NCBI GenBank assembly: GCA_037954325.1
Contig: JBBMNZ010000046.1
Coordinates: 62,001 to 126,000, forward strand
DNA: 64,000 nucleotides
From: Fistularia commersonii
Taxonomy: Eukaryota > Chordata > Actinopteri > Syngnathiformes > Fistulariidae
Direction: 5' to 3'
Below, one piece after another: positions 53,394 to 64,000 of this stretch (the first letter of the stretch is position 1; the number at the start of each line of letters is the position of its first letter). The position numbers were made by a program, and so were the translations under genes. Below the pieces are notes generated by a model, which searched no databases, was not told the origin of the DNA, and saw nothing but the letters and a program-made list of their open reading frames with translations.

Positions 53394-56300
53394 ATAACTA
53401 ATGAATTTCATCAAGCTGGTTTCTGCTGTTGAAATATGTTGTTTAGGATATGATTCTGCACAATATATGTCAAAGTCAGTGTGATCCCATTACAGGTTCA
53501 AAGGATATAGCCATTCGTTCAAAAAGGACTTATCTCACCGAGTTGAGGCGTTTGTGATTAGGAGTGGAAATAACTAATGAATTTCATCAAGCTGGTTTCT
53601 GCTGTTGAAATATGTTGTTTAGGACATGATTCTGCACAATATATGTCGAATTCAGTGTAATCCCTTCATAGGTTCAAAAGAAATCGCCAGTCATTCCAAA
53701 AGAACTTATGTCACCGAGTTGAGGCGTTTTTGATTCTGAGTGGAAATAACCAATGAATTTCATCAAGCTGGTTTCTGCTGTTGAAATATGTTGTTTAGGA
53801 TATGATTTTGAACAATATATGTCAAATTTAGTGTAATCACATCACAGGTTCAAAAGATATAGCCATTCGTTCAAAAAGTGCTTATCTCACCGAGTTGAAG
53901 CGTTTTTGATTAGGAGTGGAAATAACTTTTGAATTTCATCAAGCTGGTTTCTGCTGTTGAAATATGTTGTTTAGAACATGATTCTGCACAATATATGTCC
54001 AATTCAGTGTAATCCCTTCATAGGTTCAAAAGAAATCGCCAGTCATTCCAAAAGAACTTATGTCACCGAGTTGAGGCGTTTTTGATTCTGAGTGGAAATA
54101 ACCAATGAATTTCATCAAGCTGGTTTCTGCTGTTGAAATATGTTGTTTAGGATATGATTTTGAACAATATATGTCAAATTCAGTGAAATCCCATCACAGT
54201 TTCAAAAGATATAGCCATTCGTTCAAAAATTGCTTATCTCACCAAGTTGAAGAGTTTTTGATTAGGAGCGGAAATAACTATTGAATTTCATCAAGCTGGT
54301 TTCTGCTGTTGAAATATGTTGTTTAGGACATGATTCTGCACAATATACGTCAAATTCTTGTGAGCCCATTACAGGTTGAAAGGATATAGCCATCCGTTCA
54401 AAACGTGCTTATGAGACCGAGTTGAAGCGTTTTTGATTCGGAGTGGAAATAACTAATGGATATTATCAAGCTGGTTTCTGCTGTTGAAATATGTTGTTTA
54501 TGACATGATTCTGCACAATATATGTCAAATTAAGTGTAATCCCTTCACAAGTTCAAAAGATATAGCCATTCGTTCAAAAAGTACTTATCTCACCGAGTTT
54601 AAGCGTTTTTGATTAGGAGTGGAAATAACTTTTGAATATCATCACGCTGGTTTCTGCTGTTGAAATATGTTGTTTAGGACATGATTCTGCACAATATATG
54701 TCAAATTCAGTGTAATCCCTTCATAGGTTCAAAAGATATCGCCAGTCGTTCAAAAAGTACTTATCTCACCGAGTTGATGCGTTTTTGGATTCGGAGTGGA
54801 AATAATCAATGAATTTCATCAAGCTGGTTTCTGCTGTTGAAATATGTTTTTTAGGATATGATTCTGCACAATATATGTCAAATTTAGTGTAATCACATTA
54901 CAGGTTCAAAAGACATAGCCATTCGTTCAAAAACTGCTTATCTTATCGGGTTGAAGCGTTTTTGATTGAGAGTGGAAATAACTAATGGATTTAATCAAGC
55001 TGGTTTCTGCTGCTGAAATATGTTGTTTAGGATATGATTCTGCACAATATATGTCAAATTCAGTGTAATCCCTTCACAAGTTCAAAGGATATAGCCATTC
55101 GTTCAAAAAGGACTTATCTCACCGAGTTGAAGCGTTTTTGATTAGGAGTGGAAATAACTAATGAATTTCATCAAGCTGGTTTCTGCTGCTGAAATATGTT
55201 GTTTAGGATATGATTCTGCACAATATATGTCAAATTCAGTGTAATCCCTTCACAAGTTCAAAAGACATAGCCATTCGTTCAAAAACTGCTTATCTTATCG
55301 GGTTGAAGCGTTTTTGATTGAGAGTGGAAATAACTAATGGATTTAATCAAGCTGGTTTCTGCTGTTGAAATATGTTGTTTAGGACATGATTTTGCAGAAC
55401 ACATGTCAAATTCAGTGTAATCCAGCGACAAGATCAAAAGATATAGCCATTCGTGCAAAAAGTGCTTAACTCACCGAGTTGAAGCAATTTTGATTAGGAG
55501 TGGCAATAACTAATGAATTTCATCAAGTAGATTTCTACTGTTGAAATATGTTGTTTAGGACAGGATTCTGCACAATATATGTCAAATTCAGTGTAATCCC
55601 TTCACAAGTTCAAAAGATATAGCCATTCGTTCAAAAAGTGCTTATCTCACCGAGTTGAAGCGTTTTTGATCAGGAGTGGAAATAACTAATGAATTTCATC
55701 AAGCTGGTTTCTGCTGTTGAAATATGTTTTTTAGGACATGATTCTGCACAATATATGTCAAATTCAGTGTAATCCCTTCACAAGTTCAAAAGATATAGCC
55801 ATTTGTTCAAAAAGTGCTTATCTCACCGAGTTGAAGCGTTTTTGATTAGGAGTGGAAATAACTTTTGAATTTCATCAAGCTGGTTTCTACTGTTGAAATA
55901 TGTTGTTTAGAACATGATTCTGCACAATTTATGTCCAATTCAGTGTAATCCCTTCATAGGTTAAAAAGAAATCGCCAGTCGTTCCAAAAGAACTTATCTC
56001 ACCGAGTTGAGGCGTTTTTGATTCGGAGTGGAAATAACCAATGAATTTCATCAAGCTGGTTTCTGCTGTTGAAATATGTTGTTTAGGACAAGATTCTGCA
56101 CAAAATATGTCAAATTCAGTATAATCCAGTGACAAGTTCAAAAGATATAGCCATTCGATCAAAAAGTGCTTATCTCACCGAGTTGAAGCATTTTTGATTC
56201 GGAGTGGAAATAACTAATGAATTTCATCAAGCTGGTTTCTGCTCTTGAAATTTGTTGTTTAGGACAGGATTCTGGACAATATATTTCAAATTCAGTGCAA

Positions 56301-57265
56301 TCCCATCACAGGTTCAAAAAATATAGCCATTCGTTCAAAAATTGCTTATCTCACCAAGTTGAAGAGTTTTTGATTAGTATTTGAAATAACTTTTGAATTT
56401 CATCACGCTAGTTTCTGCTCTTGAAATTTGTTGTTTAGGACATGATTCTGGACAATATATTTCAAATTCAGTGTAATCCCTTCACAAGTTCAAAAGATAT
56501 CGCCATTCGTTCAAAAAGTGCTTATCTCACCGAGTTGAAGCGTTTTTGATTAGGAGTGGAAATAACTTTTGAATTTCATCAAGCTGGTTTCTGCTGTTGA
56601 AATATGTTGTTTAGAACATGTTTTTGCACAATATATGTCAAATTCAGTGTAATCCCTTCATAGGTTCAAAAGATATCGCCAGTCGTTCCAAAAGAACTTA
56701 TCTCACCGAGTTGAAGCGTTTTTGATTAGGAGTGGAAATAACTAATGAATTTCTACAAGCTGGATTCTGCTGTTGAAATATGTTGTTTAGGACATGATTC
56801 TGCACACTATATGTAAAAGTCAGTGTAATCCCTTCACAAGTTCAAAAGATATAGCCATTTGTTCAAAAAGTACTTATCTCACCGAGTTGAAGCGTTTTTG
56901 ATTAGGAGTGGAAATAACTTTTGAATTTCATCAAGTTGGTTTCTGCTGTTGAAATATGTTGTTTAGAACATGTTTCTGCACAATATATGTCAAATTCAGT
57001 GTAATCCCTTCATAGGTTCAAAAGATATCGCCAGTCGTTCCAAAAGAACTTATTTCACCGAGTTGAGGCGTTTTTGATTCGGAGTGGAAATAACCAATGA
57101 ATTTCATCAAGCTGGTTTCTGCTGTTGAAATATGTTGTTTAGGATATGATTCTGCACAATATATGTCAAATTTAGTGTAATCACATCACAGGTTCAAAAG
57201 ATATAGCCATTCGTTCAAAAACTGCTTATCTTATCGGGTTGAAGGGTTTTTGATTAGGAGTGGAA
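53394..57265 (+). repeat. 22-monomer HOR, full copy 2 of 3 (about 3,872 bp)
   Basis: Nearly identical to copy 1. The differences I spotted by eye past the first 200 bp are few: GATTCGGAGTGG for GATTAGGAGTGG, GACATGATT for GACATAATT, GAGTTTAAGC for GAGTTGAAGC, GAATATCATC for GAATTTCATC, and two or three more. Confidence 0.85.
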
Positions 57266-60200
57266 ATAACTAATGAATTTCATCAAGCTGGTTTCTGCTG
57301 TTGAAATATGTTGTTTAGGATATGATTCTGCACAATATATGTCAAAGTCAGTGTGATCCCATTACAGGTTCAAAGGATATAGCCATTCGTTCAAAAAGGA
57401 CTTATCTCACCGAGTTGAGGCGTTTGTGATTAGGAGTGGAAATAACTAATGAATTTCATCAAGCTGGTTTCTGCTGTTGAAATATGTTGTTTAGGACATG
57501 ATTCTGCACAATATATGTCGAATTCAGTGTAATCCCTTCATAGGTTCAAAAGAAATCGCCAGTCATTCCAAAAGAACTTATGTCACCGAGTTGAGGCGTT
57601 TTTGATTCTGAGTGGAAATAACCAATGAATTTCATCAAGCTGGTTTCTGCTGTTGAAATATGTTGTTTAGGATATGATTTTGAACAATATATGTCAAATT
57701 TAGTGTAATCACATCACAGGTTCAAAAGATATAGCCATTCGTTCAAAAAGTGCTTATCTCACCGAGTTGAAGCGTTTTTGATTAGGAGTGGAAATAACTT
57801 TTGAATTTCATCAAGCTGGTTTCTGCTGTTGAAATATGTTGTTTAGAACATGATTCTGCACAATATATGTCCAATTCAGTGTAATCCCTTCATAGGTTCA
57901 AAAGAAATCGCCAGTCATTCCAAAAGAACTTATGTCACCGAGTTGAGGCGTTTTTGATTCTGAGTGGAAATAACCAATGAATTTCATCAAGCTGGTTTCT
58001 GCTGTTGAAATATGTTGTTTAGGATATGATTTTGAACAATATATGTCAAATTCAGTGAAATCCCATCACAGTTTCAAAAGATATAGCCATTCGTTCAAAA
58101 ATTGCTTATCTCACCAAGTTGAAGAGTTTTTGATTAGGAGCGGAAATAACTATTGAATTTCATCAAGCTGGTTTCTGCTGTTGAAATATGTTGTTTAGGA
58201 CATGATTCTGCACAATATACGTCAAATTCTTGTGAGCCCATTACAGGTTGAAAGGATATAGCCATCCGTTCAAAACGTGCTTATGAGACCGAGTTGAAGC
58301 GTTTTTGATTCGGAGTGGAAATAACTAATGGATATTATCAAGCTGGTTTCTGCTGTTGAAATATGTTGTTTATGACATGATTCTGCACAATATATGTCAA
58401 ATTAAGTGTAATCCCTTCACAAGTTCAAAAGATATAGCCATTCGTTCAAAAAGTACTTATCTCACCGAGTTTAAGCGTTTTTGATTAGGAGTGGAAATAA
58501 CTTTTGAATATCATCACGCTGGTTTCTGCTGTTGAAATATGTTGTTTAGGACATGATTCTGCACAATATATGTCAAATTCAGTGTAATCCCTTCATAGGT
58601 TCAAAAGATATCGCCAGTCGTTCAAAAAGTACTTATCTCACCGAGTTGATGCGTTTTTGGATTCGGAGTGGAAATAATCAATGAATTTCATCAAGCTGGT
58701 TTCTGCTGTTGAAATATGTTTTTTAGGATATGATTCTGCACAATAAATGTCAAATTTAGTGTAATCACATTACAGGTTCAAAAGACATAGCCATTCGTTC
58801 AAAAACTGCTTATCTTATCGGGTTGAAGCGTTTTTGATTGAGAGTGGAAATAACTAATGGATTTAATCAAGCTGGTTTCTGCTGTTGAAATATGTTGTTT
58901 AGGACATGATTCTGCAGAACACATGTCAAATTCAGTATAATCCAGCGACAAGATCAAAAGATATAGCCATTCGTGCAAAAAGTGCTTATCTCACCGAGTT
59001 GAAGCAATTTCGATTAGGAGTGGCAATAACTAATGAATTTCATCAAGTAGATTTCTACTGTTGAAATATGTTGTTTAGGACAGGATTCTGCACAATATAT
59101 GTCAAATTCTGTGTAATCCCTTCACAAGTTGAAAAGATATAGCCATTCGTTCAAAAAGTGCTTATCTCACCGAGTTGAAGCATTTTTGATTAGGAGTGGA
59201 AATAACTAATGAATTTCATCAAGCTGGTTTCTGCTGCTGAAATATGTTGTTTAGGATATGATTCTGCACAATATATGTCAAAGTCAGTTTGATCCCATCA
59301 CAGGTTCAAAGGATATAGCCATTCGTTCAAAAAGGACTTATCTCACCGAGTTGAAGCGTTTTTGATTAGGAGTGGAAATAACTAATGAATTTCATGAAGC
59401 TGGTTTCTGCTGCTGAAATATGTTGTTTAGGATATGATTCTGCACAATATATGTCAAATTCAGTGTAATCCCTTCACAAGTTCAAAAGACATAGCCATTC
59501 GTTCAAAAACTGCTTATCTTATCGGGTTGAAGCGTTTTTGATTGAGAGTGGAAATAACTAATGGATTTAATCAAGCTGGTTTCTGCTTTTGAAATATGTT
59601 GTTTAGGACATGATTCTGCAGAACACATGTCAAATTCAGTGTAATCCAGCGACAAGATCAAAAGATATAGCCATTCGTGCAAAAAGTGCTTCACTCACCG
59701 AGTTGAAGCAATTTTGATTAGGAGTGGCAATAACTAATGAATTTCATCAAGTAGATTTCTACTGTTGAAATATGTTGTTTAGGACAGGATTCTGCACAAT
59801 GTATGTCAAATTCAGTGTAATCCCTTCACAAGTTCAAAAGATATAGCCATTCGTTCAAAAAGTGCTTATCTCACCGAGTTGAAGCGTTTTTGATCAGGAG
59901 TGGAAATAACTAATGAATTTCATCAAGCTGGTTTCTGCTGTTGAAATATGTTGTTTAGGACATGATTCTGCACAATATATGTCAAATTCAGTGTAATCCC
60001 TTCACAAGTTCAAAAGATATAGCCATTCGTTCAAAAAGTGCTTATCTCACCGAGTTGAAGCGTTTTTGATTAGGAGTGGAAATAACTTTTGAATTTCATC
60101 AAGCTGGTTTCTACTGTTGAAATATGTTGTTTAGAACATGATTCTGCAAAATTTATGTCCAATTCAGTGTAATCCCTTCATAGGTTAAAAAGAAATCGCC

Positions 60201-61137
60201 AGTCGTTCCAAAAGAACTTATCTCACCGAGTTGAGGCGTTTTTGATTCGGAGTGGAAATAACCAATGAATTTCATCAAGCTGGTTTCTGCTGTTGAAATA
60301 TGTTGTTTAGGACAAGATTCTGCACAAAATATGTCAAATTCAGTATAATCCAGTGACAAGTTCAAAAGATATAGCCATTCGATCAAAAAGTGCTTATCTC
60401 ACCGAGTTGAAGCATTTTTGATTCGGAGTGGAAATAACTAATGAATTTCATCAAGCTGGTTTCTGCTCTTGAAATTTGTTGTTTAGGACATGATTCTGCA
60501 CAATATATTTCAAATTCAGTGTAATCCCATCACAGGTTCAAAAAATATATAGCCATTCGTTCAAAAATTGCTTATCTCAACAAGTTGAAGAGTTTTTGAT
60601 TAGTATTGGAAATAACTTTTGAATTTCATCACGCTGGTTTCTGCTCTTGAAATTTGTTGTTTAGGACATGATTCTGGACAATATATTTCAAATTCAGTGT
60701 AATCCCTTCACAAGTTCAAAAGATATCGCCATTCGTTCAAAAAGTGCTTATCTCACCGAGTTGAAGCGTTTTTGATTAGGAGTGGAAATAACTTTTGAAT
60801 TTCATCAAGCTGGTTTCTGCTGTTGAAATATGTTGTTTAGAACATGTTTTTGCACAATATATGTCAAATTCAGTGTAATCCCTTCATAGGTTCAAAAGAT
60901 ATCGCCAGTCGTTCCAAAAGAACTTATTTCACCGAGTTGAGGCGTTTTTGATTCGGAGTGGAAATAACCAATGAATTTCATCAAGCTGGTTTCTGCTGTT
61001 GAAATATGTTGTTTAGGATATGATTCTGCACAATATATGTCAAATTTAGTGTAATCACATCACAGGTTCAAAAGATATAGCCATTCGTTCAAAAACTGCT
61101 TATCTTATCGGGTTGAAGGGTTTTTGATTAGGAGTGG
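57266..61137 (+). repeat. 22-monomer HOR, copy 3 of 3 with compensating two-monomer gain and loss
   Basis: The end marker GAAGGGTTTTTG lies at 61,115, 3,874 bp after that of copy 2, so the length looks unchanged. Inside, the offset to copy 2 rises to 4,224 bp (24 monomers) by about 59,400, because two monomers (about 58,870-59,220) are added, and falls back near 60,910, where the two monomers around GAATTTCTACAAGCTGG are absent. A 2-bp insertion (AAAAATATATAGCC) sits at about 60,545. Confidence 0.8.
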
Positions 61138-61600
61138 AATTAACTGATGGATTTCGTCAAGCTGGTTTCTGCTGTTGAAATATGTTGTTTAGGACATGAT
61201 TCTGCAAAACACATGTCAAATTCAGTGTAATCCAGCGATAAGATCATAAGATATAGCCATTCGTGAAAAAAGTGCTTATCTCACCGAGTTGAAGCGTTTT
61301 TGATTCGGAGTGGAAATAACTAATGAATTTCGTCAAGCTGGTTTCTGCTGTTGAAATATGTTGTTTAGGACAATATTCTGCACAATATATGTCAAATTCA
61401 GTGAAATCCATCACAGGTTAAAAAACTATAGCCATTCGTTCAAAAATTGCTCATCTCACCAAGTTGAAGAGTTTTTGATTAGTATTGGAAATAACTAATG
61501 AATTTCATCAAGCTGGTTTCTGCTGTTGAAATTTGTTGTTTAGGAAATGATTCTGCACAATATATGTCAAATTTAGTGAAATCCCATTGCAGGTTCAAAG

Positions 61601-61764
61601 GATATAGCCATTCGTCCAAAAAGTACTTATGTCACCAAGTTGAAGAGTTTTTGATTAGTATTGGAAATAACCAATGAATTACGTCAAGCTGGTTTCTGCT
61701 GTTGAAATATGTTGTTAGGTCAAGATTCTGCACAATATATGTCATATCCATCAAAAGTCCAAAA
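61601..61764 (+). repeat. Short monomer, 164 bp
   Basis: The GATATAGCC landmarks stand at 61,601 and 61,765. Twelve bases are missing: one T in GTTGTTAGG and eleven between GTCATAT and CCATCAAAAG, as judged against the related monomer near 14,220 (GTCATATTCAGAGATATCCC). It is the largest departure from 176 bp that I found. Confidence 0.85.
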
Positions 61765-61889
61765 GATATAGCCATTCGTTCAAAAAGTGCTTAACTCACC
61801 GAGTTGAAGCGTTTCTGATTAGGAGTGGAAATAACTAATGAATTTCATCAAGCTGGTTTCTGCTGTTGAAATATGTTGTTTAGGACATG

Positions 61890-62240
61890 ATTCTGCACAA
61901 AATATGTCAAATTCAGTATAATCCAGCGACAAGTTCAAAAGACTTTGCCATTTGTGCAAAAAGTGCTTATCTCACCGAGTTTAAGCATTTTTGATTAGGA
62001 GTGGAAATAACTATTGAATTTCATCAAGCTGGTTTCTGCTGTTGAAATATGTTGTTTAGGACATGATTCTGCACAATATATGTCAAATTCGTGTGAGCCC
62101 ATTACAGGTTGAAAGGATATAGCCATTCGTTCAAAACGTGCTTATGAGACTGAGTTGAAGAGTTTTTAATTAGGAGTGCAAATAGCTAATGAATTTCATC
62201 AAGCTGGTTCCTGCTGTTGAAATATGTTGTTTAGGACATG
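61890..62240 (+). repeat. Duplicated dimer, copy 1
   Basis: Two monomers carrying AAGACTTTGCC (61,941), GAGTTTAAGC, and the GTGAGCCCATTACAG class. The same pair follows at 351 bp (62,292 for GACTTTGCC). This copy holds the best CENP-B-box-like site of the window. Confidence 0.7.
62125..62141 (+). other. Best CENP-B-box-like site (8 of 9 core bases)
   Basis: The site reads ATTCGTTCAAAACGTGC. Against nTTCGnnnnAnnCGGGn it matches every core base except position 15 (T for G). It lies in a monomer of the class carrying GTGAGCCCATTACAG upstream and GCTTATGAGAC downstream. Other members of that class usually have ATCCG in place of ATTCG, so they score 7 of 9. I found no perfect match in the window by eye. 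Confidence 0.4.
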
Positions 62241-62591
62241 ATTCTGCACAAAATATGTCAAATTCAGTATAATCCAGCGACAAGTTCAAAAGACTTTGCC
62301 ATTCGTGCAAAAAGTGCTTATCTCACCGAGTTTAAGCATTTTTGATTAGGAGTGGAAATAACTATTGAATTTCATCAAGCTGGTTTCTGCTGTTGAAATA
62401 TGTTGTTTAGGACATGATTCTGCACAATATACGTCAAATTCTTGTGAGCCCATTACACGTTGAAAGGATATAGCTATCCGTTCAAAACGTGCTTATGAGA
62501 CAAAGTTGAAGCGTTTTTGATTAGGAGTGGAAATAACTAATGGATATTATCAAGCTGGTTTCTGCTGTTGAAATATGTTGTTTATGACATA
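62241..62591 (+). repeat. Duplicated dimer, copy 2
   Basis: Second copy of 61,890-62,240. It differs by CATTCGTGC for CATTTGTGC, ATACGTC for ATATGTC, TTCTTGTGAG for TTCGTGTGAG and AGCTATCCG for AGCCATTCG. Confidence 0.7.
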
Positions 62592-64000
62592 ATTCTGCAC
62601 AATATATGTCAAATTAAGTGTAATCCCTTCACAAGTTCAAAAGATATAGCCATTCGTTCAAAAAGTACTTATCTCACCGAGTTGAAGCGTTTTTGATTAG
62701 GAGTGGAAATAACTTTTGAATTTCATCACGCTGGTTTCTGCTGTTGAAATATGTTGTTTAGGACATGATTCTGCACAATATATGTCAAATTCAGTGTAAT
62801 CCCTTCACAAGTTCAAAAGATATAGCCATTTGTTCAAAAAGAACTTATTTCACCGAGTTGAGGCGTTTTTGATTCGGAGTGGAAATAACCAATGAATTTC
62901 ATCAAGCTGGTTTCTGCTGTTGAAATATGTTGTTTAGAACATGTTTCTGCACAATATATGTCAAATTCAGTGTAATCCCTTCATAGGTTCAAGAAATATC
63001 GCCAGTCGTTCCAAAAGAACTTATCTCACCGAGTTGAGGCGTTTTTGATTCGGAGTGGAAATAACCAATGAATTTCATCAAGCTGGTTTCTGCTGTTGAA
63101 ATATGTTGTGTAGGACATGATTCTGAAAACACATGTCAAATTCAGTGTAATCCAGCGATAAGATCAAAAGATATAGCCATTCGTGCAAAAAGTGCTTATC
63201 TCACCGAGTTGAAGGAATTTTGATTAGGAGTGGCAATAACAAATGAATTTCATCAAGTAGATTTCTACTATTGAAATATGTTGTTCAGGACATGATTCTG
63301 CACAATATATTTAAAATTAAGTGTAATCCCTTCACAAGTTCAAAAGATATAGCCATTCGTTCAAAAATTGCTTATCTCACCGAGTTGAAGTATTTTTGAT
63401 TAGGAGTGGAAATAACTAATGAGTTTCATCAAGCTGGTTTCTGCTGTTGAAATATGTTGTTTAGGATATGATTCTGCAAAATATATGTCAAAGTCAGTGT
63501 GATCCCATTACAGGTTCAAAGGATATAGCCATTCGTTCAAAAAGGCCTTATCTCACCGAGTTGAAGCGTTTTTGATTAGGAGTGGAAATAACTAATGAAT
63601 TTCATCAAGCTGGTTTCTGCTGTTGAAATATGTTGTTTAGGACATGATTCTGCACAATATATGTCAAATTCAGTGTAAACCCTTCATAGGTTCAAAAGAC
63701 ATCGCCAGTCATTCCAAAAGAACTTATGTCACCGAGTTGAGGCGTTTTTTATTCTGAGTGGAAATAACCAATGAATTTCATCAAGCTGGTTTCTGCTGTT
63801 GAAATATGTTGTTTAGGATATGATTTTGAACAATATATGTCAAATTTAGTGTAATCACATCACAGGTTCAAAAGATATAGCCATTCGTTCAAAAAGTGCT
63901 TATCTCACCGAGTTGAAGCGTTTTTGATTAGGAGTGGAAATAACTTTTGAATTTCATCAAGCTGGTTTCTGCTGTTGAAATATGTTGTTTAGAACATGAT

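Larger units (their letters stand above)
1..64000 (+). repeat. 176-bp satellite array, about 364 head-to-tail monomers
   Basis: Every part of the window is a copy of one AT-rich monomer. The landmark GATATAGCC recurs at positions 7, 183, 359, 536 and 712 and continues at steps of 175-177 bp to the right end. The consensus starts TTCAAAAGATATAGCCATTC and ends CCCTTCACAAG; I count 61 G or C in 176 bases. All copies share one orientation, and I found no inversion and no inserted foreign sequence. Common length changes are a single extra G in TTTTTGGATTCGG (177 bp) or a lost A in GAGTTGAGCG (175 bp). The length is close to a nucleosome repeat and the copies form higher-order repeats, which is typical of regional centromere satellites in animals and plants. 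Centromere function is an inference. I do not recognise the family by name. Confidence 0.97.
61138..64000 (+). repeat. Region V, diverged monomers at the right end
   Basis: About 16 monomers that leave the 22-monomer unit. The part 61,340-61,810 resembles 14,000-14,310 of unit A (GTTGTTAGGTCAA, CATCAAAAGTCC). From about 63,250 the order again resembles 38.4-39.4 kb. The window ends inside a monomer at TTTAGAACATGAT. No gene or other repeat family is visible. Confidence 0.65.

Noticed and set aside
1..64000. CRISPR array
   Set aside because: The repeated unit is the full 176 bp with no alternation of short constant repeats and unique spacers, and there are no cas genes.
1..64000. Primate alpha satellite or another named centromere satellite
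   Set aside because: The monomer is 176 bp, and only about 42 bp resemble alpha satellite in order. It also does not look like the Arabidopsis or Brassica centromere repeats as I recall them.
1..64000. Transposon or LTR insertions, tRNA or rRNA genes, promoters, terminators
   Set aside because: I read through the window and found no stretch that does not align to the monomer. The monomer itself shows no convincing signals of these types.

Overview
The whole window is one uninterrupted array of a single satellite DNA family. I see no gene, RNA gene, transposable element or unique sequence anywhere in the 64 kb. The monomer is 176 bp, about 35% GC by my count of the consensus. All copies run head to tail in the same orientation, roughly 364 in total, and most size exceptions are 1-2 bp indels. 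The window opens at monomer base 2 if the monomer is phased to begin at TTCAAAAGAT. Monomer length near one nucleosome repeat, higher-order repeats (HORs) and the absence of other sequence all point to a eukaryotic genome and probably a centromeric or pericentromeric array. I do not recognise the family and cannot name the species. All three CpG sites of the monomer recur as TpG or CpA variants, which suggests a host that methylates CpG in its germline (a vertebrate, plant or methylating invertebrate).

Layout. Region I (about 1-10,130) holds three copies of a 21-monomer HOR. The first copy is shorter by three single monomers and the third is cut off at its right end. Region II (about 10,131-12,885) holds more diverged monomers. 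Region III (about 12,885-31,360) is a tandem segmental duplication: unit A is about 8.45 kb (48 monomers) and unit B about 10.03 kb (57 monomers). The units differ by whole-monomer events: one monomer lost, two lost, and a 12-monomer internal tandem duplication gained in B. Region IV (about 31,361-61,137) is built on a 22-monomer HOR of about 3,872 bp. There are three consecutive full copies at 49.5-61.1 kb, a 21-monomer copy at 38.8-42.5 kb followed by a partial one, and an older rearranged copy at 32.5-36.3 kb. A larger block of about 8 kb that includes these HORs was itself duplicated at an offset of 10.7-10.9 kb. Region V (about 61,138-64,000) returns to diverged monomers, including one 164-bp copy and a duplicated dimer.

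Functionally relevant signals inside the monomer are a 17-bp stretch matching 7 of 9 core bases of the mammalian CENP-B box (8 of 9 in one copy), an 11-bp dyad ATGAA-T-TTCAT, and a marker monomer class in which four co-occurring substitutions create a perfect 14-bp dyad. The array looks like the product of repeated in-register unequal exchange acting at several scales. HOR edges are placed by eye from diagnostic variants and should be read as accurate to within about one monomer.
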